NCBI GenBank assembly: GCA_944363505.1
Contig: CALVUD010000006.1
Coordinates: forward strand, 1 to 64,000
Length of the DNA stretch: 64,000 nt
Source: an uncultured Clostridia bacterium
GTDB lineage: Bacteria > Bacillota > Clostridia > Christensenellales > DTU072
Direction: 5' to 3'
The notes below the pieces were generated by a model. It saw only the letters and a list, made by a program, of their open reading frames with translations. It searched no databases and was not told the DNA's origin. This document shows, piece by piece, positions 42,178-49,514 of this stretch (positions within the stretch are counted from its first letter, which is position 1; each line of letters begins with the position of its first letter). The position numbers and the translations under genes are program-made.

Positions 42178-43410
42178 TCACCGCCTGGTACACATATCGC
42201 AAGTGGTTTCCCCTCTTGCCACGTCCTCGGCAAAAGCCCTGCAACTGGGCGCGCCGCAACCGCCGCAATCGAGGTGAGGCAGGTCTTTGTAGATCTCTTC
42301 GATCTTCTGCATCTTTTCGAGCGCGACCTTGAAATCGGAGTCGAGTTTATATACGTCCTGGACCTCGGGCTTGGTTTCCCAGTGATAGAACGAGCGATCC
42401 TTTTTAACCTCGTCCATACGGTTGGCGACGGGAGGCAGTTTGTCGCGCAGAGCGCGGATCCTGACCCTCGCCACGAACGGGTTTTCGACGTTAAGCACTC
42501 CGCCCACGCAGCCCGACGGACACGCGCCCAGTTCCACGAAATCGATATAATTCAGCGTGCCGTCCTCCATGGCTTTGAGTACGTTGTTGATGTTTTCCAT
42601 ACCGTCGGCGGCAAGATAGCGGTTCTGATAAATGCCGAGCGATTCTCCGCCGGAAGCCGCCCACCTGACGCCGAGTATACCCGTCTTGGAGAGGTTCTTG
42701 AGCGGTTTGTCTTTTAACTGAGACATCACTCCGAGCAGTTTGAAATACATTTCGCCTATCGACAACACTCCGTCCGCAGGAGGATTTTTCAATCCCATTC
42801 CCGTTTTCAGCGCGTAGACCTTGGCGGGACACGGCGAAATGAAAAACACGCCGATGTCCTCCTTGGGGATACCCGCCTGTTCGGCTTTTTCGCGCGCGAG
42901 TCTCAGCGCCACGTCGGCGGGAGAAACTAGATCTATGACGTGCGACATCAAAGAATGATACCTCATCATTATCAGTTCCAGCACCGCGGGGCACGCAGAA
43001 GATATTATCGGTTTTTTGAGCTTTCCTTCCCTCATCAGGTTGCGCGTTTCCTCGCTGACCAGTTCAGCCCCGCGCGCCACTTCGAACACGTCGTCGAAGC
43101 CGAGTTCCAACAAAGCGTTCAATACGATATTGACGTCCTCGAGGTTGTTGAACTGACCGAACAGCGAGGGCGCGGGCACGGCGATACGGTACTTGTATTT
43201 GAAAATGCTTTCGAACGGATCGTATGCGGGCAGCTTTGCCTGATGCGGACACATCCTGACGCATTCTCCGCAACCTATGCAACGGTCGTAATGCACTTTG
43301 GCTTTGCCGTTACGTACGCGGATAGCCTCGGTCGGGCAACGCTTCATACAGGCTATACAGCCCTTGCATTTGTCATAATCGAGCGTAACGGTGTGCAGAC
43401 TCTTATCCAT
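42178..43410 (-). CDS. HydS-like [FeFe] hydrogenase-domain protein
   Basis: 410 residues. Two N-terminal ferredoxin clusters (CKGCIACMKRC, CIGCGECVRMC) precede an H-cluster domain whose motifs are altered: SSACPAVLELI near 140, SPCPAKVYA near 193, GACPSGCVGGV near 300. The usual TSCCP/MPCxxKxxE/CxGGCxxGGGQ motifs are degenerate but the Cys ligands are retained. The C-terminus has an Fe-S domain (DCGGCGAPSCRAFAEDV near 387). This is the pattern of group C/D sensory hydrogenases, although no PAS domain is present. It may sense H2 for control of hydABC. Confidence 0.85.
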   Translation of the reverse strand: MDKSLHTVTLDYDKCKGCIACMKRCPTEAIRVRNGKAKVHYDRCIGCGECVRMCPHQAKLPAYDPFESIFKYKYRIAVPAPSLFGQFNNLEDVNIVLNALLELGFDDVFEVARGAELVSEETRNLMREGKLKKPIISSACPAVLELIMMRYHSLMSHVIDLVSPADVALRLAREKAEQAGIPKEDIGVFFISPCPAKVYALKTGMGLKNPPADGVLSIGEMYFKLLGVMSQLKDKPLKNLSKTGILGVRWAASGGESLGIYQNRYLAADGMENINNVLKAMEDGTLNYIDFVELGACPSGCVGGVLNVENPFVARVRIRALRDKLPPVANRMDEVKKDRSFYHWETKPEVQDVYKLDSDFKVALEKMQKIEEIYKDLPHLDCGGCGAPSCRAFAEDVARGETTCDMCTRR

Positions 43411-43422
43411 GTCGTCTCCTTG

Positions 43423-43848
43423 TCATGCGGCAAAGTTTACCGTCATCGTAACGGTAGTTCCTTCGCCCACGACAGAATCTATTTTGAAACTGTCGGTATA
43501 TTTTTTCATGTTGGGAAGTCCCATTCCCGCCCCGAATCCGAGGTTTCTGATCGCCTCGGGCGCGGTGGAGTAGCCGTCCTTCATGGCTAGCTCTATGTCG
43601 GGGATCCCGGGACCTTTGTCCTCCAGCACGATAACGATTCTATCGGGATAAATATCGACTATCGCCTTTCCCCCTCCCGCGTGAATGACCATATTGATTT
43701 CGCCTTCGTACATGGCTATGGCGACTTTTCTGACAAACTGCGCGCCCACGCCCAGCATTTTGAGGGTCTTTTTGACCTCGTCGGACGCGCTGCCCGCGGA
43801 AACGAAATTGTTGCCCGCCACGTCGAATTCCAGATGCAGCGCCGTCAT
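43423..43848 (-). CDS. RsbW-like ATP-binding protein
   Basis: 141 residues. A compact GHKL ATPase of the anti-sigma-factor (RsbW/SpoIIAB) group: an N box in RKVAIAMYEGEINMVIHA near 40, D box EDKGPGIPD near 77, G box GFGAGMGLPNMKKY near 105, and a C-terminal GEGTTVTMTVNF. The ATG at 43848 overlaps the DRTGG stop as ATGA; a longer in-frame start upstream is rejected. It precedes the HydS gene by 12 bases. A kinase acting on partner proteins is likely; no anti-sigma-antagonist gene is beside it. Confidence 0.83.
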   Translation of the reverse strand: MTALHLEFDVAGNNFVSAGSASDEVKKTLKMLGVGAQFVRKVAIAMYEGEINMVIHAGGGKAIVDIYPDRIVIVLEDKGPGIPDIELAMKDGYSTAPEAIRNLGFGAGMGLPNMKKYTDSFKIDSVVGEGTTVTMTVNFAA

Positions 43849-44198
43849 ACGGTCGTTTCGCCGGGTTGCAGACCTTCTGCATACAGCGTGCCGCAAGCCG
43901 AATACATGCGGTGGTCGCTGGAGATTAGCGCGATACCCTTATCCTCGGCTATCGCTATCATATCCTCGGTGGGACGCTTGCCGCGAACCAAGGCTATGCA
44001 TTTGATGTCCATCATGTCCGCGGTGCGGATCACCTGGGGATTGCAAAGCCCCGAAATAAGCAGCGCCTGGTCTTTGACAAAAGCCAGCACGTCGCTCATC
44101 ATGTCGGAAGCGCATGCGGAATGCAGATCGACGTCCATCATGTCTTCGCCGCAGTATACTTTGGCGTCCAGTAGTTCCACGATTCTTCTGATTTTCAT
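43845..44198 (-). CDS. DRTGG-like domain protein (second copy)
   Basis: 117 residues, related to the smaller protein at 41853 but clearly diverged: KIRRIVELLDAKVYCGED, HSACASDMMSDVLAFVKDQALLISG, DIKCIALVRGKRPTEDM. A pair of DRTGG proteins flanks hydS. The start lies 12 bases after nadE, and the stop overlaps the RsbW-like gene, so it belongs to the operon headed by nadE. Confidence 0.78.
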   Translation of the reverse strand: MKIRRIVELLDAKVYCGEDMMDVDLHSACASDMMSDVLAFVKDQALLISGLCNPQVIRTADMMDIKCIALVRGKRPTEDMIAIAEDKGIALISSDHRMYSACGTLYAEGLQPGETTV

Positions 44199-44210
44199 AT
44201 TCTCTCCGTT

Positions 44211-44939
44211 TTATTTGGGATACACTCTGCCGAGCGTGCGTTTGTGTTCGGCGCGCTTCGACGCCGCTTCGATCTTGGCTCTGGCTTCCTCGGAAGCGTT
44301 GCCGTTCAAAAGGTATTCGTCTATTTCCTCGTAGGTTATTCCGAGTTCCTGTTCGTCGGTCTGTCCCTCGAACAACGCCGCCGAAGGCGGTTCCTTGATT
44401 ATTTCCTCGGGGCATTCGGCATAGGTCAGCAGCTTGTATATTTCCCTGACGGTCAGATCGCCTATCGGGTTGAAATCGAAAGCGCCGTCGCCCCATTTTG
44501 TAAAATATCCCATGGTGCGTTCGCTAAGATTCCCAGTGCCGCAGACCAGATAGTTTTTACGCTGAGCATAATTGTAAAGGGTTATCATTCTGAGCCTCGG
44601 GTTCATGTTGGCGTATGCCATGGGATTGCGGTTCTCGTCGAGATCGTCAACCGCCGCCCTGAAAGCGAGTTTTACCGGGGTAAGATCGACTTCGAGAGTC
44701 TTTACGTCGAATTTCTCGGCAAGCAAAAGCGCATAGGTCTTGTCTTTTTCGTAATTGCGCTTCGACTCGCACGGCATTATTATTCCGGTTACGTTCGGCG
44801 TCGCCATGCGGCAAATTATCGCCGCGAGCGCCGAGTCCTTCCCGCCGGACAAACCCAAAACGACGCCCGAAGCTCCCGCCTCGGCAAGCAATTCCTTTAC
44901 CCATTCGGCTCTGGACAAAAGTTCTTTGGCAAAATCCAT
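44211..44939 (-). CDS. nadE: NAD+ synthase (ammonia-dependent)
   Basis: 242 residues. It adenylates and amidates nicotinic acid adenine dinucleotide. The PP-loop LSGGKDSALA near 28, the CGTGNLSERTMGYFTKWGDGAFD segment near 130-155 and the EPPSAALFEGQTDE motif near 185 are as in the NH3-dependent class; no glutaminase domain is present. It opens the hydrogenase operon, with a 12-base gap to the next gene. A small hairpin (GGCGC-TTT-GCGCC) lies between a GGAGAGG site and the ATG and could loop the ribosome site closer to the start. Confidence 0.93.
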   Translation of the reverse strand: MDFAKELLSRAEWVKELLAEAGASGVVLGLSGGKDSALAAIICRMATPNVTGIIMPCESKRNYEKDKTYALLLAEKFDVKTLEVDLTPVKLAFRAAVDDLDENRNPMAYANMNPRLRMITLYNYAQRKNYLVCGTGNLSERTMGYFTKWGDGAFDFNPIGDLTVREIYKLLTYAECPEEIIKEPPSAALFEGQTDEQELGITYEEIDEYLLNGNASEEARAKIEAASKRAEHKRTLGRVYPK

Positions 44940-44981
44940 AGATTCAGCGGCGCAAAGCGCCTCTCCGTAATTAATACAAAG

Positions 44982-45010
44982 ATTATAACACGCCCGTATG
45001 CGTAAAGCAA
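44982..45010 (-). promoter_or_regulatory. Promoter of the nadE-hyd operon
   Basis: TTGCTT (45010-45005), 17 bases, TATAAT (44987-44982), about 40 bases before the nadE start. Confidence 0.7.
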
Positions 45011-45039
45011 TATCGAGTTTAAAAATTAAAGGACCGACT

Positions 45040-45726
45040 TCAGACGGGTCGGTTCAGGTTTTTCAGTTCCCAGTTTATCGGGGTCTTGCCGAGGGAAAAC
45101 AGTATCGAATTGGTTTCGGAAAAATGTCTGCACCCGAAAAAGCCGTTATAGGCGGAAAGCGGAGACGGATGCGCCGCTTCCAGAACGAAATGACGAGGAT
45201 TCGCGATCAGACTTTTTTTGGATCTCGCGGGTGCTCCCCACAGCAAAAACACTACGGGGTCGGGGCGCTCGTTCAAACGCTTTATCACGGTGTCGGTCAG
45301 CTTTTCCCAACCCTTTCCTTTGTGCGAAAAAGGTTCGTTGCGCCTGACGGTGAGTATTGTGTTCAATAATAGTACGCCCTGCTCTGCCCAAGGTTTCAGG
45401 TATCCGTTATCCGGTATAGGGATGCCTAAATCCGAGTTTATCTCTTTGAAGATGTTGACAAGCGAAGGAGGGATCTTTACGCCGGGCTTGACCGAAAAGC
45501 ACATTCCGTGCGCTTCGCCCGGGTTATGGTACGGATCTTGTCCGAGTATGACCGCTTTTACCGACGAATAAGGCGTCGCCTTGAGGGCGTTGAAAATATC
45601 GTGCATGTCCGGATAAACGGTATAGCGGGAATATTCCTCTTTCAGGAACTGTCTGAGTTCGTTGTACCATTCGCTCGAAAAGGCGTCCTTTAACAGTTCG
45701 TCCCAGTCGTTTCCGATATTTACCAT
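45040..45726 (-). CDS. ung: Uracil-DNA glycosylase
   Basis: 228 residues, family 1. It removes uracil from DNA in base excision repair. The water-activating motif GQDPYHNPGEAHG is near residue 60, LLNTILTVR near 120 and the HPSPLSAYNGFFG loop near 185. The ATG sits 6 bases after a -10 box and has no Shine-Dalgarno site, so its mRNA is probably leaderless. An ATG four bases upstream is out of frame. It is a single-gene unit. Confidence 0.95.
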   Translation of the reverse strand: MVNIGNDWDELLKDAFSSEWYNELRQFLKEEYSRYTVYPDMHDIFNALKATPYSSVKAVILGQDPYHNPGEAHGMCFSVKPGVKIPPSLVNIFKEINSDLGIPIPDNGYLKPWAEQGVLLLNTILTVRRNEPFSHKGKGWEKLTDTVIKRLNERPDPVVFLLWGAPARSKKSLIANPRHFVLEAAHPSPLSAYNGFFGCRHFSETNSILFSLGKTPINWELKNLNRPV

Positions 45727-45732
45727 ACATAG

Positions 45733-45761
45733 ATATTACAACGCCCGCGAGCATTTGTCAA
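45733..45761 (-). promoter_or_regulatory. Leaderless-type promoter of ung
   Basis: TTGACA (45761-45756), a 17-base spacer, TAATAT (45738-45733), then six bases and the ATG at 45726. The promoter abuts the stop codon of the small Cys-rich gene. Confidence 0.75.
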
Positions 45762-45762
45762 A

Positions 45763-45918
45763 CTATGTAAGCTGTTCCCCTCCGCATACGGACTGTTGAG
45801 GACATCCGCAGCACAGCACTATCAGCAACATGGCAAGACATTGGTTGTTGCAGCCGGAGTCTCCGCAGCCGCAACACAGCACGATCAGCAACAAAGCCAA
45901 GGAATTGTTCTGAAGCAT
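45763..45918 (-). CDS. Small duplicated Cys-rich hydrophobic peptide
   Basis: 51 residues with nine cysteines. Two near-identical halves are visible: LALLLIVLCCGC near residue 7 and LAMLLIVLCCGC near 28, each followed by a short Cys-containing polar stretch. Each half is long enough for a short membrane-buried helix, so it may be a membrane peptide or a metal-binding one. GGAGGTGAAT lies just before the ATG. It is divergent from an ArsR-family gene 89 bases away, which makes metal or thiol stress control plausible. I do not recognise a family. Confidence 0.7.
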   Translation of the reverse strand: MLQNNSLALLLIVLCCGCGDSGCNNQCLAMLLIVLCCGCPQQSVCGGEQLT

Positions 45919-46007
45919 ATTCACCTCCGACGAATTTAGCCGTCTTTCTACAATATGCCCGAGAATGTTTTTGCGTTCCGACTTTATTATTCGTTCGGGA
46001 GGTGAAC

Positions 46008-46397
46008 ATGCCGGAAATAATCGCAAGCGACGAAACATGCCGTCTGATACGCACATTCGTACCGTCAAATCAGGATCTGTCGGATATGTGCGCTTTCTTT
46101 TCGATATTCTGCGACGTTACCCGAATGAAAATGCTGTCCGCGCTGAGCATAGACGAACTCTGCGTCAGCGACCTGGCGGCGTTGCTGAATTTAAACCAGA
46201 CGACCGTTTCGCATCAGCTGAAGCTGTTGCGCGACGCGGGACTGGTGGCGACGAGACGCGAAGGCAAGATTATCTTTTACCGTATAGCTTCCGAACACGT
46301 CGAAAAAGTAATGAGCGCGGGAACCGTTTATCTGCTGGAAGTTCTGCCGCCCGAACGCATGAACGAACCGTCGCGTCAAGCGGCAAAACAGGCTTAA
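46008..46397 (+). CDS. ArsR/SmtB-family transcriptional regulator
   Basis: 129 residues. A winged helix-turn-helix: FCDVTRMKMLSALS near 35, ELCVSDLAALLNLNQTTVSHQLKLLRDAGLV near 50-80, EGKIIFYRIA wing near 88. The alpha-3 motif ELCVSD has one Cys where ArsR/CadC proteins often have ELCVCD, so a pair of Cys ligands is reduced; Cys at 11, 29 and 35 could contribute. These proteins leave DNA when a metal or other ligand binds. GGGAGGTGAAC precedes the ATG. It is divergent from the Cys-rich peptide gene. Confidence 0.88.
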   Translation: MPEIIASDETCRLIRTFVPSNQDLSDMCAFFSIFCDVTRMKMLSALSIDELCVSDLAALLNLNQTTVSHQLKLLRDAGLVATRREGKIIFYRIASEHVEKVMSAGTVYLLEVLPPERMNEPSRQAAKQA

Positions 46398-46410
46398 CCC
46401 TTTTTTGCAA

Positions 46411-46438
46411 AAAAAACGTGCCGAACGGCGCGTTTTTT
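46411..46438. terminator. Bidirectional terminator
   Basis: AACGTGCCG-AACGG-CGCGTT with one G-U pair, flanked by A6 and T6. It separates the convergent ArsR gene and membrane-protein gene. Confidence 0.75.
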
Positions 46439-46988
46439 ATTCTTTTCCTCTCGTGATCTTTTCGACTATGGGTATCGCGTAGCGGTATCCCCAAAGCAGC
46501 AGCGCGTCGTAAACGAGGAATGCCGCCGTAAATATCAGGTTCAAAATAAAATACAACAAACCCGCGGGTTCCACGGAAACGTTCAGCGCTTCGAAATTCA
46601 CGAAAAGTATATCGGTAAGATAATATATCACGAAAAAGACGAAACAGGAATAAACGACTTTCACGGGATAAACGACGTACCATTTTAGCTTGGGTTCTCT
46701 GTTGTGCAACGCCACCGCGAGTATGGTGTAAAATCCGCCTATCAACACAAAAGAAAGAACGTGAATGTTTGCAAAAATCCCGCCGAGCGCGCTGACCGCG
46801 ACATAAGCAAGTACGGCTTCGCGGTAATACTTTTTGGTCAGCGGCAAAAGTATCCCGCACGCCGCCAGAATATTAAGACTTAGAGAAAGATTGCTGACGT
46901 AAAACGAAAGAATGACCGCGCCGAGCGAAATCGCCGCGCCTATTCCCGCCAGCGCAAGCCGCGTTGCCGTAAAGCGCGCGCGTTTCAT
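46437..46988 (-). CDS. Multi-pass membrane protein of unknown function
   Basis: 183 residues with six predicted hydrophobic helices and a short charged C-terminus (TRGKE). No motif I can tie to a transport family; the overall size is like S-component or QueT-type proteins. The start codon is next to the J-domain-like gene stop (1-base gap), so it is the last gene of the operon. The role is open. Confidence 0.7.
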   Translation of the reverse strand: MKRARFTATRLALAGIGAAISLGAVILSFYVSNLSLSLNILAACGILLPLTKKYYREAVLAYVAVSALGGIFANIHVLSFVLIGGFYTILAVALHNREPKLKWYVVYPVKVVYSCFVFFVIYYLTDILFVNFEALNVSVEPAGLLYFILNLIFTAAFLVYDALLLWGYRYAIPIVEKITRGKE

Positions 46989-46989
46989 G

Positions 46990-47667
46990 TCAGCAGCAGG
47001 AAATCAGATCCCCGCCCATACATTCGCAGCAGCAGTCGGCGCAAATCAGACTGGTACAGCAATCGCATGGCGTCATCCCCCTGCCGCCGCGGCGATAGTT
47101 TTCGTCGTCGGAATACGACCTTCCCGAACCGCCGTCGTCGCGGTAATTGTAAACTCCGCTGCGCTGATATCCGTCGGAACGGCCTGCGCCAGCGCCGTCG
47201 GGATTCGCGTTGATATGCATCTTGCCCTCCATCTGTTTTAAAGCGGAAGTGTATTTGGCGTTCCCGGGTTCCATCTGTACCGCAAGCCTTAACTGCTCGA
47301 CTGCCTCGGGAGACCTGCGTTTGGAATAATGTATTATCGACTGAAGAAAATGCCATTCCGCCGTCTTTTCGGTGATGCCGTCGAGCACGCTCTGTGCCTC
47401 GTCGTAGCGACGGCTTTTTATCAGATTGTCGGCTTCTTCCAGTCTGTCCGAAACGGTGGTAACGTAATATCTGGACTGCAAAATCTCGTTTGCGGAGCGG
47501 TACGCTTCCTCGATCTCGTCCAGTTTCTCGCACGCCTCTGCGCCCGTTTCACCGGGTTCGAAGCGCTTCGATTCCCATTGACTGCGGGCAGCTTTATATG
47601 CTTCGTAAAGCTCATTTTGGGTTACCGTTTCGCTGACTCCGAGAGTCACAAAAGGGTCTTTCTGCAT
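46990..47667 (-). CDS. Degenerate J-domain protein with TPR-like part and Cys-rich tail
   Basis: 225 residues. Residues 1-65 match a J domain in layout (DPFVTLGVSETVTQNELYEAYKAARSQWESKRF) but the HPD motif needed to activate DnaK is absent. Residues 70-145 look like two tetratricopeptide repeats (EEADNLIKSRRYDEAQSVLD, SPEAVEQLRLAVQMEPGNAKY). A Gly/Ser/Arg/Asp linker leads to a terminal cluster with ten cysteines (TPCDCCTSLICADCCCECMGGD). The cluster could bind zinc or another metal. The gene overlaps DUF5685 by 22 bases and has its own GGAGGT. Likely an adaptor. Confidence 0.78.
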   Translation of the reverse strand: MQKDPFVTLGVSETVTQNELYEAYKAARSQWESKRFEPGETGAEACEKLDEIEEAYRSANEILQSRYYVTTVSDRLEEADNLIKSRRYDEAQSVLDGITEKTAEWHFLQSIIHYSKRRSPEAVEQLRLAVQMEPGNAKYTSALKQMEGKMHINANPDGAGAGRSDGYQRSGVYNYRDDGGSGRSYSDDENYRRGGRGMTPCDCCTSLICADCCCECMGGDLISCC

Positions 47668-48515
47668 TTTTTACCTCCGTTTTGGAGCACTTCGTCGGTC
47701 TTTTGTCGGAGACCGAGATATATTACGTTCGAAAGCGGTCCTTCGCTATACACTATACGCATACGGTCGTATGAGGCGCGAATCTCGCGAATGTATCCGT
47801 AAAGGCGCTCTTTGACTTCGCCCTTTAGTTTTGCCGATTCTTCCTCGGACAATTCCCCTTTCAGGACAAAGGGATTGAAACTCTTTTCTTTCCGATCCTT
47901 CGCCATATCGTCGTAGGCGTCAACGACGTATATCCATCTGCCGAGGTTCGAGCAAAGCGTCTCGGCATCGGCATCGAAACCTTTCAAAGCCGCTTTGCCG
48001 ACCGCTACCAGCATTTCGGCTGAATTTTCCGCAAGCGCGTCAACGTCGGCACAACCCGCGCTTTCCAGTTCGCTAAGCTCGGCAAAACATTTTTTTAACG
48101 CGGAATCGAGTTCGGGGAAACGTGCCTTTGCCTTTTTGTATGCCGGGGCTATGGCGCCCGCGGCGGCGGCATACCTTATTCCCCCTTTGTCGCGCCTGTC
48201 GTCGCACAATTTATAGTAGCCTAAAACGGTGTTGATGTCAACTATTCTTTCCTGTACGGGATCGTTTTCCACCACAGGAAATCTGGGACCTACCGGGTGC
48301 ACGAAGCATCTGGCGTCCTTGAAACGCGGCTCCAGATCCTCGTAGTTATGCGCGAGCATGCTCAAAAACGCGATATCGTAATTGACTCCGAGCCTCATAA
48401 GCTGGTTGAAATACTTTTTCGAAATACTCTTGCACAACCCGCAGTAATACGCCTTGTATGTGGCGAAATCCTTGATAAGTATATTGGGTTTGTCTACTCT
48501 GACGTATCCGAACAT
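47646..48515 (-). CDS. DUF5685 family protein
   Basis: 289 residues, all-helical, with a near-N-terminal Cys pair (YYCGLCKSISKKY near 24) and a conserved DIAFLSML segment, matching DUF5685. Function unknown. The helix pattern with conserved Asp residues (YVVDAYDDMAKD near 205) resembles an isoprenoid-synthase-like fold, which is only my impression. It is adjacent to trpS (no gap) and overlaps the J-like gene, a pairing that I believe recurs in Clostridia. Confidence 0.8.
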   Translation of the reverse strand: MFGYVRVDKPNILIKDFATYKAYYCGLCKSISKKYFNQLMRLGVNYDIAFLSMLAHNYEDLEPRFKDARCFVHPVGPRFPVVENDPVQERIVDINTVLGYYKLCDDRRDKGGIRYAAAAGAIAPAYKKAKARFPELDSALKKCFAELSELESAGCADVDALAENSAEMLVAVGKAALKGFDADAETLCSNLGRWIYVVDAYDDMAKDRKEKSFNPFVLKGELSEEESAKLKGEVKERLYGYIREIRASYDRMRIVYSEGPLSNVIYLGLRQKTDEVLQNGGKKCRKTLL

Positions 48516-49514
48516 CTATTTTAATTCCACCAGTCCGACTTTGCGCTTTACTTTCGACATGGTACGACGCGCGATCGCCGAGGCGCGGACGGCGCCCTCT
48601 TTGGCGATGCCGGCAAGGTACTCTTTATCCGTAGTCAATGAGGCGTACCTTTCCCTGACGGGTCTTAAGCGCTCGATCACCGCTTCGGCGCACGCCGATT
48701 TGAACGCGGCGTAACCTTTGTCGGAATAATTCTTCTCGATTTCCTCGATACTCATACCGCCCATTTCGCTCATTATCGTCATCAGATTGCTGACGCCGGG
48801 CTTAAGCTCGGGGTCGTAACGCACGACCGAATCGGAATCCGTAACGGCGCGCCTGAATTTACGCATTATCGAATCGGGATCCTCGATTATCGAAACGGCG
48901 GCGTTGGGGTCCGGGTCGGATTTTGACATTTTTGCGGTGGGATCCTGCAAGCTGAACACCCTCGCGCCCTGCTTCGGAATATACGCCTCTGGCACGGTAA
49001 AGGTCGGAGAATACAGGTTGTTGAAACGGATCGCTATGTCGCGGGTGATCTCCAGATGCTGCTTCTGATCGGCGCCCACCGGAACAAGAGAAGTCTGATA
49101 CAGCAAAATATCCGCCGCCATCAATACCGGATAATCCAGAAGTCCGATATTGATGTTGTCCTGATGTTTTTGGGATTTGTCCTTGAACTGAGTCATCCTC
49201 TGCATTTCGCCTATATAGGTGAAGCAGTTGAGTATCCAGCTTAGTTCCGCGTGCTCGTGAACGTGGGACTGGAAGTAAAGAACGTTCTTCCGCGGGTCGA
49301 GTCCGCATGCCAGATACTGCGCGAAAAACGACATCGCTCTCTGGCGGTATTCCGCGGGTACCTGCCTGACCGTCAGCGCGTGAAGATCGGCTATGCCGTA
49401 TATGCAATCGTACTCGTCCGAAAGCTTCAGCCAGTTCGTGATCGCGCCGATATAGTTGCCTATAGTGATGATGCCCGTCGGCTGTATGCCGCTGTATACA
49501 ACAGGTTTATTCAT
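48516..49514 (-). CDS. trpS: Tryptophanyl-tRNA synthetase
   Basis: 332 residues, class I synthetase. The HIGH-type motif is GNYIGA (residues 18-23), with PTGIITIGNY before it; the KMSKS motif is intact (AKMSKSDPDPN near 193). The start overlaps the thrC stop by 8 bases. No T-box leader lies directly upstream, because it is internal to the operon. Confidence 0.95.
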   Translation of the reverse strand: MNKPVVYSGIQPTGIITIGNYIGAITNWLKLSDEYDCIYGIADLHALTVRQVPAEYRQRAMSFFAQYLACGLDPRKNVLYFQSHVHEHAELSWILNCFTYIGEMQRMTQFKDKSQKHQDNINIGLLDYPVLMAADILLYQTSLVPVGADQKQHLEITRDIAIRFNNLYSPTFTVPEAYIPKQGARVFSLQDPTAKMSKSDPDPNAAVSIIEDPDSIMRKFRRAVTDSDSVVRYDPELKPGVSNLMTIMSEMGGMSIEEIEKNYSDKGYAAFKSACAEAVIERLRPVRERYASLTTDKEYLAGIAKEGAVRASAIARRTMSKVKRKVGLVELK

